From a bacterium (lineage in GTDB: Bacteria; RBG-13-66-14): a stretch of 39,674 nt of DNA. Under the pieces are notes generated by a model. It was not told the origin of the DNA. It saw only the letters and a list, made by a program, of their open reading frames with translations, and did not search any database. The first letter of the stretch is position 1; each line of letters begins with the position of its first letter. The position numbers and the translations under genes are program-made. Location: NCBI GenBank assembly GCA_035528375.1, contig DATKYS010000137.1, forward strand, positions 74,024-113,697, given 5' to 3'. Positions 32,764 to 39,674 of this stretch are shown here, in pieces.

Positions 32764-33477
32764 TCAGTTGATGCTCCACCTCTCGCCGGGCGACGGGCGG
32801 TCCGGTTTTTCGTCGGTTACGAAAGTGCCGTAAGGCTCATGTGGGAGCCCCAGCTCTCGGAGGCACCAGTTTCGCATCCGGGCGATCTCGTGCATCACCC
32901 GCCCGCTCGCGGCCTCGTACCACGCCTGTTTGTCAGCACCCCTGGGCGGGGGCTCGATGGTCAAGGGCGGCGCGATGTAGGCCCTCACACGGGGCGGTTT
33001 CCCCCGAAAAACGTCCGTGAGGGCGTCGTGGCTGCCGTGGATGTACACGGGCAGGACCGGCGCGCCGCTCCAGCCGGCGATTAACCCCACGCCGGGGTGG
33101 GGCCGGCCGAGGCCGTCCCGGCGGATCCGCGTCCCCTCGGGAAAAATCAGCACCGCCCGGTTCTCGCGCAAAAGTTTCAGGGAAAGCTTGACCGCCCCCA
33201 CCTCCGAATCCGTCTCCAGGGGGAAGGCGCCCAGGTTGCGGATCAGCCAGCCGAAGAAGAACGGCTCGAAGAGGAAGGCCTTGGCCATAAAAGTTACGGG
33301 TCTGGACACCACAACCGAGGCCACGGCGGGGTCGGCGAAGCTGGAGTGGGTGGCGGCGACGATGAGCGGCCCTTTTTTCGGGATGAACCCGCGCCCCAGC
33401 AAACGGAGCCGCAGGAGCGCGTGGCAGGCGATACGGGCGAGAAACAGAATGAAGGCGTATAAGAGCCTCTGCAGCAT
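32764..33477 (-). CDS. plsC: 1-acyl-sn-glycerol-3-phosphate acyltransferase
   Basis: The 237-residue membrane-associated enzyme makes phosphatidic acid from lysophosphatidic acid. The catalytic HX4D motif is H44-SSFA-D49, and the glycerol-phosphate-binding motif is FPEGTRIRRDG (about 112-122). GAPVLPVYIHG is the fourth acyltransferase block. An N-terminal hydrophobic helix anchors it. The C-terminal 40 residues (NWCLRELGLPHEPYG onward) extend beyond the core. Other LPLAT family acyltransferases cannot be excluded. Confidence 0.88.
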   Translation of the reverse strand: MLQRLLYAFILFLARIACHALLRLRLLGRGFIPKKGPLIVAATHSSFADPAVASVVVSRPVTFMAKAFLFEPFFFGWLIRNLGAFPLETDSEVGAVKLSLKLLRENRAVLIFPEGTRIRRDGLGRPHPGVGLIAGWSGAPVLPVYIHGSHDALTDVFRGKPPRVRAYIAPPLTIEPPPRGADKQAWYEAASGRVMHEIARMRNWCLRELGLPHEPYGTFVTDEKPDRPSPGERWSIN

Positions 33478-33541
33478 GACGGACCCCGATGGCGGTCAAT
33501 GGAGGGAGATGATAGGACGCCGCCCGGCGCGAGGTCAAGGG

Positions 33542-33570
33542 GTGCCAAAGGGCGCTCTTTTTGTTATGAT
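33542..33570 (+). promoter_or_regulatory. promoter of the cyclic-nucleotide-binding-domain gene
   Basis: GTGCCA (33542-33547), 17 bp and TATGAT (33565-33570) lie 29 nt before the ATG. Confidence 0.55.
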
Positions 33571-33598
33571 TCTGTCGCTTAAACCTGCGGGGGATTCC

Positions 33599-34105
33599 AT
33601 GAACGCCATAGACGCCCTGAAAAAGTTCCAGTTCTTTGAATCCTTGGAGGAGCAGGAGCTCTGCTTCCTGTCGGAGCACCTCCAGCGCGAGCGGTTCACC
33701 GCCGGTCAGCGCATCGTCGAGGAGAACATGGCCGGCAAGGGGCTCTATTTAATCGTCGAGGGCGAGGTCCGGGTCATCAAGGAGCGGCCCGAGACCGACC
33801 CCCTCATCCTGGCCGTGCTGCGGCCCGGCGACTTTTTCGGCGAGATGAGCCTCTTCGACGGCGGGCCCCACTCGGCCCCCGTCGTGGCCGGCTCCGACAC
33901 CGAGCTCCTGACCCTGGGGCGTGACGACTTCCTGAAGCTCATGGAGACCGACCCCATCGCGTCCTTGAAAATCACCGTGCGGGTGGTCAAGGTCATATCC
34001 TTCCGCCTGCGCACCGCCAACGAGAAGCTCCTCGCCGCCTCGCCCAAGGACGCCAAGCCGCTCTTCGGCTACTTTTCCGAGTACGACGAGTCCGCCGGTA
34101 TCTGA
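33599..34105 (+). CDS. cyclic-nucleotide-binding-domain protein (no DNA-binding domain)
   Basis: The 168-residue protein has a CRP/FNR-type sensor domain: [52 protein letters not shown], then [58 protein letters not shown] is the phosphate-binding cassette, but His replaces the Arg that usually contacts the cyclic phosphate (RSA to HSA), so the ligand may differ or be absent. A helix ([26 protein letters not shown]) and a short tail follow, with no helix-turn-helix. The start is ATG 33599 after GGGGG. The next gene begins 55 bp later with no clear promoter. Confidence 0.88.
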   Translation: MNAIDALKKFQFFESLEEQELCFLSEHLQRERFTAGQRIVEENMAGKGLYLIVEGEVRVIKERPETDPLILAVLRPGDFFGEMSLFDGGPHSAPVVAGSDTELLTLGRDDFLKLMETDPIASLKITVRVVKVISFRLRTANEKLLAASPKDAKPLFGYFSEYDESAGI

Positions 34106-34160
34106 CGGGCTCGCGTCGTTCCCCTTTTCCACAAGAAACACCAACCCATTGGAGCAGCCC

Positions 34161-35015
34161 ATGAGCATCAAGAAAATCGCCGTCATCGGCGCCGGGACGA
34201 TGGGCAACGGCATCGCCCACGTCGCCGCCCAGAGCGGCTACGACGTCGTTATGGTGGACACGAGCGACGACATGGTAACCAGAGGCCTGGCCTCCATAAC
34301 AAAGAACCTGGACCGCATGGTGAAGAAGGAGAAGATAACCGAGGCCGACAAGCAGGCCACCCTCGGGCACATCAAGGGTTCCACGAACCTGGGGGACTGC
34401 GCCGGCGCCGACCTGGTCATCGAGGCCATCTTCGAGGACCGGGGCGTCAAGAAGGACCTCTACGCCAAGCTGGAGGGGGTCTGCGGCCCTGATACCCTCT
34501 TCGCCAGCAACACCTCCACCATCCCCATCACCGAGCTGGCCGGCTACACCAAGCGCCCGGCAAAGTTCATCGGCATGCACTTCATGAACCCCGTACCCAT
34601 GATGAAGCTGGTCGAGGTCATCCGCGGCCTGGACACCGACGACGGGACCCTGGGCGCCGTCGTCGAGCTCGCCAAAAAGCTCGGCAAGGAGCCCATCGAG
34701 GTCAACGACTTCCCCGGCTTCGTCTCCAACCGCATCCTGTTGCCGATGATCAACGAGGCGGTGTACGCCGTCATGGAGGGCGTGGCCACCCCCGAGGCGA
34801 TTGACGGCGTGATGCGGCTGGGGATGAACCACCCCATGGGACCGTTGGCCCTGGCCGACCTCATCGGCCTGGACGTCTGCCTGGACATCATGGAGGTTCT
34901 CCACGAGGGGCTGGGCGATTCCAAGTACCGCCCCTGCCCGCTGCTGCGCAAGATGGTGGCCGCCGGCCGCCTGGGCCGCAAGTCCGGCAAGGGGTTCTAC
35001 GATTACAGCCAGTGA
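34161..35015 (+). CDS. hbd: 3-hydroxyacyl-CoA (3-hydroxybutyryl-CoA) dehydrogenase
   Basis: The 284-residue protein has the length of short-chain 3-hydroxybutyryl-CoA dehydrogenases. The NAD-binding motif is [12 protein letters not shown] (G10, G12, G15). [32 protein letters not shown] and [17 protein letters not shown] carry the active-site His and Ser/Asn. The C-terminal dimer domain has [20 protein letters not shown] and ends [11 protein letters not shown]. It oxidises 3-hydroxyacyl-CoA in beta-oxidation or reduces acetoacetyl-CoA in butyrate pathways; neighbours do not decide which. The start is ATG 34161, 7 nt after GGAG; TTG 34149 is worse. Confidence 0.93.
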   Translation: MSIKKIAVIGAGTMGNGIAHVAAQSGYDVVMVDTSDDMVTRGLASITKNLDRMVKKEKITEADKQATLGHIKGSTNLGDCAGADLVIEAIFEDRGVKKDLYAKLEGVCGPDTLFASNTSTIPITELAGYTKRPAKFIGMHFMNPVPMMKLVEVIRGLDTDDGTLGAVVELAKKLGKEPIEVNDFPGFVSNRILLPMINEAVYAVMEGVATPEAIDGVMRLGMNHPMGPLALADLIGLDVCLDIMEVLHEGLGDSKYRPCPLLRKMVAAGRLGRKSGKGFYDYSQ

Positions 35016-35033
35016 GCCGGGTCAGAAGTGATT

Positions 35034-35066
35034 AAAAAAAGGCGGGGTTGTTCCCCGCCTAATCTT
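35034..35066. terminator. terminator between convergent hbd and lipoprotein genes
   Basis: GGCGGGG-ttgtt-CCCCGCC has seven A on its left (a T-run for the minus strand) and a T-rich tract on its right. Confidence 0.75.
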
Positions 35067-35101
35067 TTCTCAGGATGTGTCAGTAAATTTAGTCTGCCCC
35101 C

Positions 35102-35497
35102 CTAGTACAAATGAATATCCGCATGAACCGGTCCTTGCAGCGGAAAACCAAATCGTGTTTCTCCGGTTTTTAAGTCGTTTGTGCAGTCAACCTTGCCGAA
35201 CCAACCAGAGGGCCAGCCGTACAACAGGGGGTCGAACTCGTAGTAGCCATACTTGTCGGTGCTTACGTTGTCGATGTCAATCCAGTCGTCCTCTTCCGAC
35301 TCCCTTTTGCAAACGAACACCGGGGCCCCTTTCACTGGGATCTTTGTACCGCCCTCATAGACTATTCCGTACACCTTGTCCGCGTCGTGGGCCAGCGGTT
35401 TTACCTCGTCGCCCGTAGAGACGGCGTCGGAGCAGGCCACCAGGGAGGCTACGCCGGCGGCGATAACGGCGAGAAGCACTATGTACAGCGTTTTCAT
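35102..35497 (-). CDS. small lipoprotein with a carboxypeptidase-regulatory-like fold
   Basis: The 131-residue protein has a signal peptide ending SLVACS, a lipobox. The mature domain (VYGIVYEGGTKIPVKGAPVFVCKRE, then TDKYGYYEFDPLLYGWP) matches the G-x-V-x-D/E...G-A-x-V...T-D-x-x-G-x-Y-x-F pattern of carboxypeptidase-regulatory-like or SdrD B-like beta-sandwiches. Function is unknown. Start ATG 35497 has GGAG 7 nt upstream and is preferred over ATG 35509. Confidence 0.75.
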   Translation of the reverse strand: MKTLYIVLLAVIAAGVASLVACSDAVSTGDEVKPLAHDADKVYGIVYEGGTKIPVKGAPVFVCKRESEEDDWIDIDNVSTDKYGYYEFDPLLYGWPSGWFGKVDCTNDLKTGETRFGFPLQGPVHADIHLY

Positions 35498-35548
35498 CAC
35501 GTTCTCCATTTCTGGCGTGAATTGTACTTTCAGGGAAACCCTGAGTAT

Positions 35549-35577
35549 TTATTAGCCCAAACATTCATGCCTGTCAA
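35549..35577 (-). promoter_or_regulatory. probable promoter of the small lipoprotein
   Basis: A perfect TTGACA (35577-35572) is followed after 17 bp by a weak TAATAA (35554-35549) on the minus strand. A TCAGGG-ttt-CCCTGA hairpin lies in the leader. Confidence 0.5.
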
Positions 35578-35604
35578 GACCCGGTAGCGGATAAATGTGA
35601 CTTT

Positions 35605-35627
35605 CTTGCAAGAAATTTTCGTGCAAG
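35605..35627. promoter_or_regulatory. 23-bp palindromic candidate operator/activator site
   Basis: CTTGCA-a-GAAA-t-TTTC-g-TGCAAG is symmetrical with a single mismatched pair around a central T. It ends 2 bp before the -35 box of the propeller-protein promoter, the position expected for an activator site. Confidence 0.5.
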
Positions 35628-35629
35628 CC

Positions 35630-35658
35630 TTGACGCTTGATTATTTCTGGGTTATATT
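35630..35658 (+). promoter_or_regulatory. sigma70 promoter of the propeller-protein gene
   Basis: TTGACG (35630-35635), 17 bp and TATATT (35653-35658) match five of six bases at each box. This places transcription downstream of the open-frame start at 35597 and supports ATG 35696. Confidence 0.75.
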
Positions 35659-35695
35659 ACTTACGTCTAGGGAGAGTAAAACAGGTGGTTGTATC

Positions 35696-37852
35696 ATGAA
35701 AGCCTTTCATCCAACGGTAATCCTCCTGGTCCTGGCGTCTGTCTCCTCGGCCGGCGAGTGGCGCATCGAGGCCGTGGACTCGTCGAGATGCACATTCATG
35801 TACACCTCCCTGATTATGGATTCCTTCGACTACCCACATATCTCATATTTTAATGATACTGAGAAGAACTTAAAATACGCACGCTGGGACGGCTCGAGCT
35901 GGCGCATCGAGACGGTGGACTCGACGGATAACGTGGGTAAATTCACCTCCCTAGCACTGGACTCCTCCGACCACCCCCGCATCTCCTACTACGACGACAC
36001 CAACGACGACCTGAAGTACGCCTCCTGGGACGGGGCGCAGTGGAACCTGGAGACGGTGGACTCGACTGATGACGTGGGTAAATACACCTCCCTGGAGTTG
36101 GACTCCTCCGATTACCCCCACATTTCGTATTACGATGAATTCAACGGTGAACTGAAATACGCTCGGTGGGACGGCGCCGCTTGGCAGATAGAGACGGTAG
36201 ACTCGGAGGGTGACGTAGGCAGCTTCTCCTCCTCGACGCTGGACTCCTCCGACTACCCACATATCTCGTATTGCGACACGGATAACGATTACTTGAAGTA
36301 CGCCCGCTGGGACGGCTCGAGCTGGCAAATTGAGACCGTGGACACAGAGGGTATTAGTTACTACATCTCCCTGGCACTGGACGACTCCGACTACCCCCAC
36401 ATATCTTATTGTGATTACACAAACGGTAATCTCAAATACGCCCACTGGAATGGTGCTGCCTGGCAGATAGAGACCCTGGACTCGGGGGAGTGTTGCTTCT
36501 CCTCCCTGGCGCTGGACGACTCCGGTTACCCCCACATCTCTTATAGTGATTTCGATAGCCGGAATCTCAAATACGCACGCTGGGATGGCGCCGAATGGCA
36601 GATCGAGACCGTGGACTCGGAGGGGGACGTGGGCCGGTACCCCTCCCTTGCGCTGGACTCTTCCGACTACCCAAGCATCGCGTATTTCGATTTAACAAAC
36701 CATACTCTTAAATTCGCATGGTACTCCCTTTACAACTTTCACTTGCAGAAACCTGAATTTGCTGAGGACGTCGAGACGGCGACGCCGCTGTTGGACTGGG
36801 AGGACTCCCCCGACCCCGACCTCGAGAGTTACACCCTGAGGTGGGGGACCGATTACTACTTCGAAACCTACAACGAGGTGACCGGCATCCCCGAATCCGA
36901 GTATACGATACTGGGCGGAATCGAGGACGGGGACCGCATATACTGGCGGGTTAAATCGGTTGACGAGGGGGGCGGCGAGAACTGGGCCGTCGAGATGGAC
37001 TGGTACTTCTACGCGGAGCTCTTCCACCTCCTGAGCCCCGAAAAAGGCGATGTCGTGTACGCCTTTCCCCTGACCTTCGACTGGCAGGACCAAGAGATAC
37101 CCGGCCTGGAATCGTACACCCTCTGGTGGGGGACAGACCCGGACTTTTTAACTTACAACGAGGTCACGGATATTGGCGAATCGGAGTATACGATAACGGG
37201 GGGCATCGAGGACGGGGCACGCGTCTGGTGGCGGGTGAAATCACTGGACTCGGAGGGCGGGGAGTACTGGGCCGAGGAGTTGGACTGGTACTTCGATGTT
37301 GACCTGGGCGGTGGGATTGATCTTGCCGATTTCGGCGCGGGCTCGACCGACGAGGGCGTTTTGGTCAACTGGCGCCTCTCGGGCGGGGAACCGGCCGGGG
37401 TGCGCGTCCTGCGGGGCATCGGTGAGCCGGAGATGATTTCCGGCAATCTGCCCGGCGATTCGTCGAGATACCTGGACCGGGACGTGGAGGCCGGCGGGAG
37501 TTACACCTACTGGCTGGAGGTCATTGACGCGGAAGGCGTGGTCAGCCGCTTCGGGCCGACAGAGGCGGTCTCGGTCCCCGAGGAAACGTTTACTCTCGTT
37601 CTCTACGCCGCCTATCCCAGCCCGTCGCGGGACACCGTCAACTTAGTCTACTCCCTGCCCGCCGACGGCCGCGTCGTGCTATCGGTTTACGATTTATCGG
37701 GCCGGAGGATTGCGACGCCGGTTGACTCGGAGCTGACCGCCGGCCGTCACGAGGTTTCCTGGTCCTGCGGCGACATGCCCTCCGGCGTCTACCTCTACCG
37801 CCTGGAAACGAGCGCGGGCTCGCTGACCGAACGACTCGTAATCAGCCGTTAG
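35696..37852 (+). CDS. secreted seven-repeat propeller protein with Fn3-like modules and T9SS/FlgD-type C-terminal domain
   Basis: The 718-residue protein has a signal peptide (about 1-20). Seven repeats of about 43-47 residues follow, consensus W-x-IETVDS-x-VG-x-x-SLALDSSDYPHISYYD-x-x-N-x-x-LKYARWDG, the right number for a seven-bladed beta-propeller; this fold is inferred. Two Fn3-like modules (about 350-540) share TPLLDWEDS-x-PDLESYTLRWGTD and WWRVKSLD. Residues 636-718 (YPSPSRDTVNLVYSLP, VYDLSGRRIATPV, GVYLYRL, ERLVISR) match T9SS type-A sorting/FlgD-Ig-like domains. Export to the surface is likely. Start ATG 35696 follows AGGTGG and lies after the promoter. Confidence 0.85.
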   Translation: MKAFHPTVILLVLASVSSAGEWRIEAVDSSRCTFMYTSLIMDSFDYPHISYFNDTEKNLKYARWDGSSWRIETVDSTDNVGKFTSLALDSSDHPRISYYDDTNDDLKYASWDGAQWNLETVDSTDDVGKYTSLELDSSDYPHISYYDEFNGELKYARWDGAAWQIETVDSEGDVGSFSSSTLDSSDYPHISYCDTDNDYLKYARWDGSSWQIETVDTEGISYYISLALDDSDYPHISYCDYTNGNLKYAHWNGAAWQIETLDSGECCFSSLALDDSGYPHISYSDFDSRNLKYARWDGAEWQIETVDSEGDVGRYPSLALDSSDYPSIAYFDLTNHTLKFAWYSLYNFHLQKPEFAEDVETATPLLDWEDSPDPDLESYTLRWGTDYYFETYNEVTGIPESEYTILGGIEDGDRIYWRVKSVDEGGGENWAVEMDWYFYAELFHLLSPEKGDVVYAFPLTFDWQDQEIPGLESYTLWWGTDPDFLTYNEVTDIGESEYTITGGIEDGARVWWRVKSLDSEGGEYWAEELDWYFDVDLGGGIDLADFGAGSTDEGVLVNWRLSGGEPAGVRVLRGIGEPEMISGNLPGDSSRYLDRDVEAGGSYTYWLEVIDAEGVVSRFGPTEAVSVPEETFTLVLYAAYPSPSRDTVNLVYSLPADGRVVLSVYDLSGRRIATPVDSELTAGRHEVSWSCGDMPSGVYLYRLETSAGSLTERLVISR

Positions 37853-37869
37853 GCTCGATTTATCTGGAG

Positions 37870-37902
37870 AAAAGAAAAGGTGTGCCAAGCATCTTTTCTT
37901 TT
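37870..37902 (+). terminator. hairpin terminator after the propeller protein
   Basis: AAAAGAAAAG (37870-37879) and CTTTTCTTTT (37893-37902) pair perfectly and extend inward by a wobble and two pairs. The 3' arm is itself U-rich. It overlaps the -35 of the next gene. Confidence 0.6.
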
Positions 37903-37922
37903 AGTAATTTTCGTGCTATGTT
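37894..37922 (+). promoter_or_regulatory. extended -10 promoter of the VCBS-repeat gene
   Basis: TGCTATGTT (37914-37922) is an extended -10; the -35 (TTTTCT, 37894-37899, 17-bp spacer) is weak. Confidence 0.45.
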
Positions 37923-37957
37923 GTTTTGCGTGTAAAGGTATTATCAGAGGAGGAACC

Positions 37958-39674
37958 ATGAGACGTGTTGGCTTAACTTTGTTTATCCTTGTGGGGCTGA
38001 TTTTCTCCACATCCGCGCTCGAGACCTCGCAGACCGACTGGTCCGGCGGAGACGGCGTGCTCGGTCCGGTGACCGACTGGGGCAATACGTTCAGCGCCTC
38101 CTGGACGATGAACTGGAGTAGGCCGGGTTACCTCAGCCCAACCTGCAACCCCAGTAAGTTCCTGGTGTCCGATGCCGCCAATGGCGTCGTTTTCGTCCTT
38201 TTCGTCGATATTGACGAAGACGAAGATTTAGACATCCTTTCCGCGTCCGAGTTCGCGGGTGTCGTGCTCTGGTGGGAGAACGTGGACGGAGCGGGTACGT
38301 CGTGGACGGAGAACACCATTCTAAGCGACTATTCAGGAGTTCAGCACCTGGACGTGGCTGATGTGGATGACGACGGCGACTTGGACGTATTCTGCGCCAT
38401 TACCCTCCAGTTCAGCGGGTCGGTGAAATGGATAGAAAACGCGGACGGCGCGGGGACCACTTGGACTAATCACTCGATCGGGGGATTGGGGGCCGGTACG
38501 TCGGTTTCCGCGGCGGATGTGGACGGCGACGATGACGTGGACGTCTTCGTCACCGACGGCAAGAATAACACCGTCTACTGGTTCTCCAACGACAACGGCG
38601 ACGGCTCGGCCTGGACCTCAAACACAATCGACGCCGATTTCACCGGGGCCGAGCACGTCTATGCCGCCGACGTGGACGGGGACAACGATTTAGACGTCGT
38701 GGCCGCGGCCAAGACCCTCAACGAGGTGGCCTGGTACTCCAACGACGACGGCGCGGGCACCGCCTGGACGAAGCACACCCTGACCGCCGATTTCGAGGGC
38801 GCCAGCGCGGTATACGCGGCCGACATGGACGGGGATTCCGATATGGATATCCTTGCCACGGCGCTCGTCGGAGACAAGCTCGCCTGGTGGTCCAACGACA
38901 GTGGCGACGGCTCCGCGTGGACGGAACATGCCGTTTCCGACGACTTCAACGGAGCCAACGCGATCCTGGCCGTTGACATGGATAGCGATTCGGATAACGA
39001 TATCGTCGCCTGCGGCATCGGCGGCAACACGGTCGTCTGGTGGGAGAACACCGACGGTAGCGGTTTGAGTCTGGTTGAGTACGTTCAGACCGATGACTTC
39101 CGGGGGGCCTGGTACGTCAGCGCCGGTGACGTCAGCGGTGACGGGTTGTGTGACATCGTCAGCGGCGCCGGTTTCGATAACGAGATCGCCTGGTGGAATC
39201 CCTTCGTTTACAACGAATCGGGCAGACTGAACTCCTCGATCCTGGACGTGACGGACGAGACCGAGATGGGCTGGCTTCTCTGGAGCGCGGCCACGCCGAG
39301 CGATACGAGCGTCGTGATGTCAATTCGGCTCTCGGACGACTCTGGCAGCATGGGCTCGTGGATGGACGTTGACTGGGGCGCCGACCTGGGCGATGTGTAC
39401 CCGATGATGCGGGGCTACCTGCAGTACCGGGTGGATCTAATCACTACCAACCCCAATGTTGCCCCCACCCTGGCGTCTATTGATGTCTGCCCGTACTTCC
39501 ACCTTGTGAGCCCGGCTGGCGGTTCGGTGGTTGACACGCTGACGCCGACGCTCGACTGGGACGACACGGTGGTTCCGGACTTCGACACCTTCACTTTGTG
39601 GTGGGGCACGGACTCGACCTTCGGCACTTACGCCGAGGTGGCGAACCTCGCGGACTCCACCTATCGGATAACCG
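37958..39674 (+). CDS. secreted FG-GAP/VCBS-repeat protein, cut by the window end
   Basis: The frame is open from ATG 37958 (AGGAGG a few nt upstream) to the window end, 572 codons with no stop. After a signal peptide (RRVGLTLFILVGLIFSTSA) come seven repeats with Asp-rich loops such as ADVDGDNDLDVVA and ADMDGDSDMDILA, each followed by W[WY]xNxDGxGxxWT. This is the FG-GAP/VCBS pattern, with calcium-binding-type DxDxDxxxD loops, usually forming a seven-bladed propeller. After a beta-rich linker, an Fn3-like module (PTLDWDDTVVPDFDTFTLWWGTD) starts, homologous to those in the preceding gene. The C-terminus, where a sorting domain would be expected, is outside the window. Confidence 0.88.
   Translation, partial: MRRVGLTLFILVGLIFSTSALETSQTDWSGGDGVLGPVTDWGNTFSASWTMNWSRPGYLSPTCNPSKFLVSDAANGVVFVLFVDIDEDEDLDILSASEFAGVVLWWENVDGAGTSWTENTILSDYSGVQHLDVADVDDDGDLDVFCAITLQFSGSVKWIENADGAGTTWTNHSIGGLGAGTSVSAADVDGDDDVDVFVTDGKNNTVYWFSNDNGDGSAWTSNTIDADFTGAEHVYAADVDGDNDLDVVAAAKTLNEVAWYSNDDGAGTAWTKHTLTADFEGASAVYAADMDGDSDMDILATALVGDKLAWWSNDSGDGSAWTEHAVSDDFNGANAILAVDMDSDSDNDIVACGIGGNTVVWWENTDGSGLSLVEYVQTDDFRGAWYVSAGDVSGDGLCDIVSGAGFDNEIAWWNPFVYNESGRLNSSILDVTDETEMGWLLWSAATPSDTSVVMSIRLSDDSGSMGSWMDVDWGADLGDVYPMMRGYLQYRVDLITTNPNVAPTLASIDVCPYFHLVSPAGGSVVDTLTPTLDWDDTVVPDFDTFTLWWGTDSTFGTYAEVANLADSTYRIT

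Noticed and set aside
33017-33598. N-terminal extension of the cyclic-nucleotide-binding protein
   Set aside because: It is antisense to plsC and upstream of the promoter at 33542-33570; the domain starts cleanly at ATG 33599.
35696-36730. The regular 130-140-bp periodicity read as a possible CRISPR or DNA repeat array
   Set aside because: The periodicity comes from in-frame protein repeats in one ORF with divergent third positions; it is a coding repeat.

Overview
The window is a GC-rich, gene-dense bacterial chromosome segment. By eye it is in the mid-60s % GC, falling in promoter regions. A TolC/RND/membrane-fusion pump, lipoproteins, an LPP20-like secreted protein and proteins with a T9SS-type-A/FlgD-like C-terminal domain indicate a diderm. 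Together with several secreted proteins of unrecognised family, this suggests an uncultivated lineage near the FCB superphylum (a Coatesbacteria-like candidate phylum is my guess, low confidence). Canonical sigma70 promoters recur (TTGACA-like, 17-18 bp, TATAAT-like), as do classical hairpin + T-run terminators. No CRISPR array, phage genes, transposase or origin were seen.

Layout. 1-3.8 kb (minus): a truncated DUF2723/TMEM260-type glycosyltransferase overlapping an ABC exporter, which is preceded by a short leader ORF and an attenuator-like hairpin. 3.8-7.5 kb: an FmdB zinc ribbon, two secreted proteins that end in the same C-terminal motif, Hsp20, EF-P and biotin carboxyl carrier protein. 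7.6-10.7 kb: a MATE exporter, an IF-2B-like protein and an alpha/beta hydrolase, probably one operon. 10.8-13.5 kb (minus): nadK-recN. 13.7-14.7 kb: phosphotransacetylase. 14.8-17.4 kb (minus): mgtE, an AT-hook protein and lepB. 17.7-24.1 kb: a probable envelope operon (UPF0182 membrane protein, secreted LPP20-like protein, mannose-1-phosphate guanylyltransferase, lipoprotein, TPR protein).

24.4-31.4 kb (minus): a double zinc-ribbon protein, then a PadR-controlled tripartite efflux operon transcribed padR-tolC-adaptor-RND permease. 31.4-32.1 kb is a gene-free stretch ending at tRNA-Pro(CGG). 32.3-33.5 kb (minus): plsC and a COG2426 membrane protein. 33.6-35.0 kb: a cyclic-nucleotide-binding-domain protein and 3-hydroxyacyl-CoA dehydrogenase. 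35.1-39.7 kb: a small lipoprotein and two large secreted seven-repeat propeller proteins sharing an Fn3-like module; the last runs off the window.

The most interesting signals are: the shared C-terminal motif of two otherwise unrelated secreted proteins; the proline-rich leader ORF/attenuator before the ABC exporter; three long palindromic candidate operators; dispersed GGGGTTTAAACCCC palindromes and a branched palindromic element; and the AT-hook/winged-helix-like protein. None is demonstrably a new system from sequence alone. The propeller pair and the C-terminal motif are the best leads.
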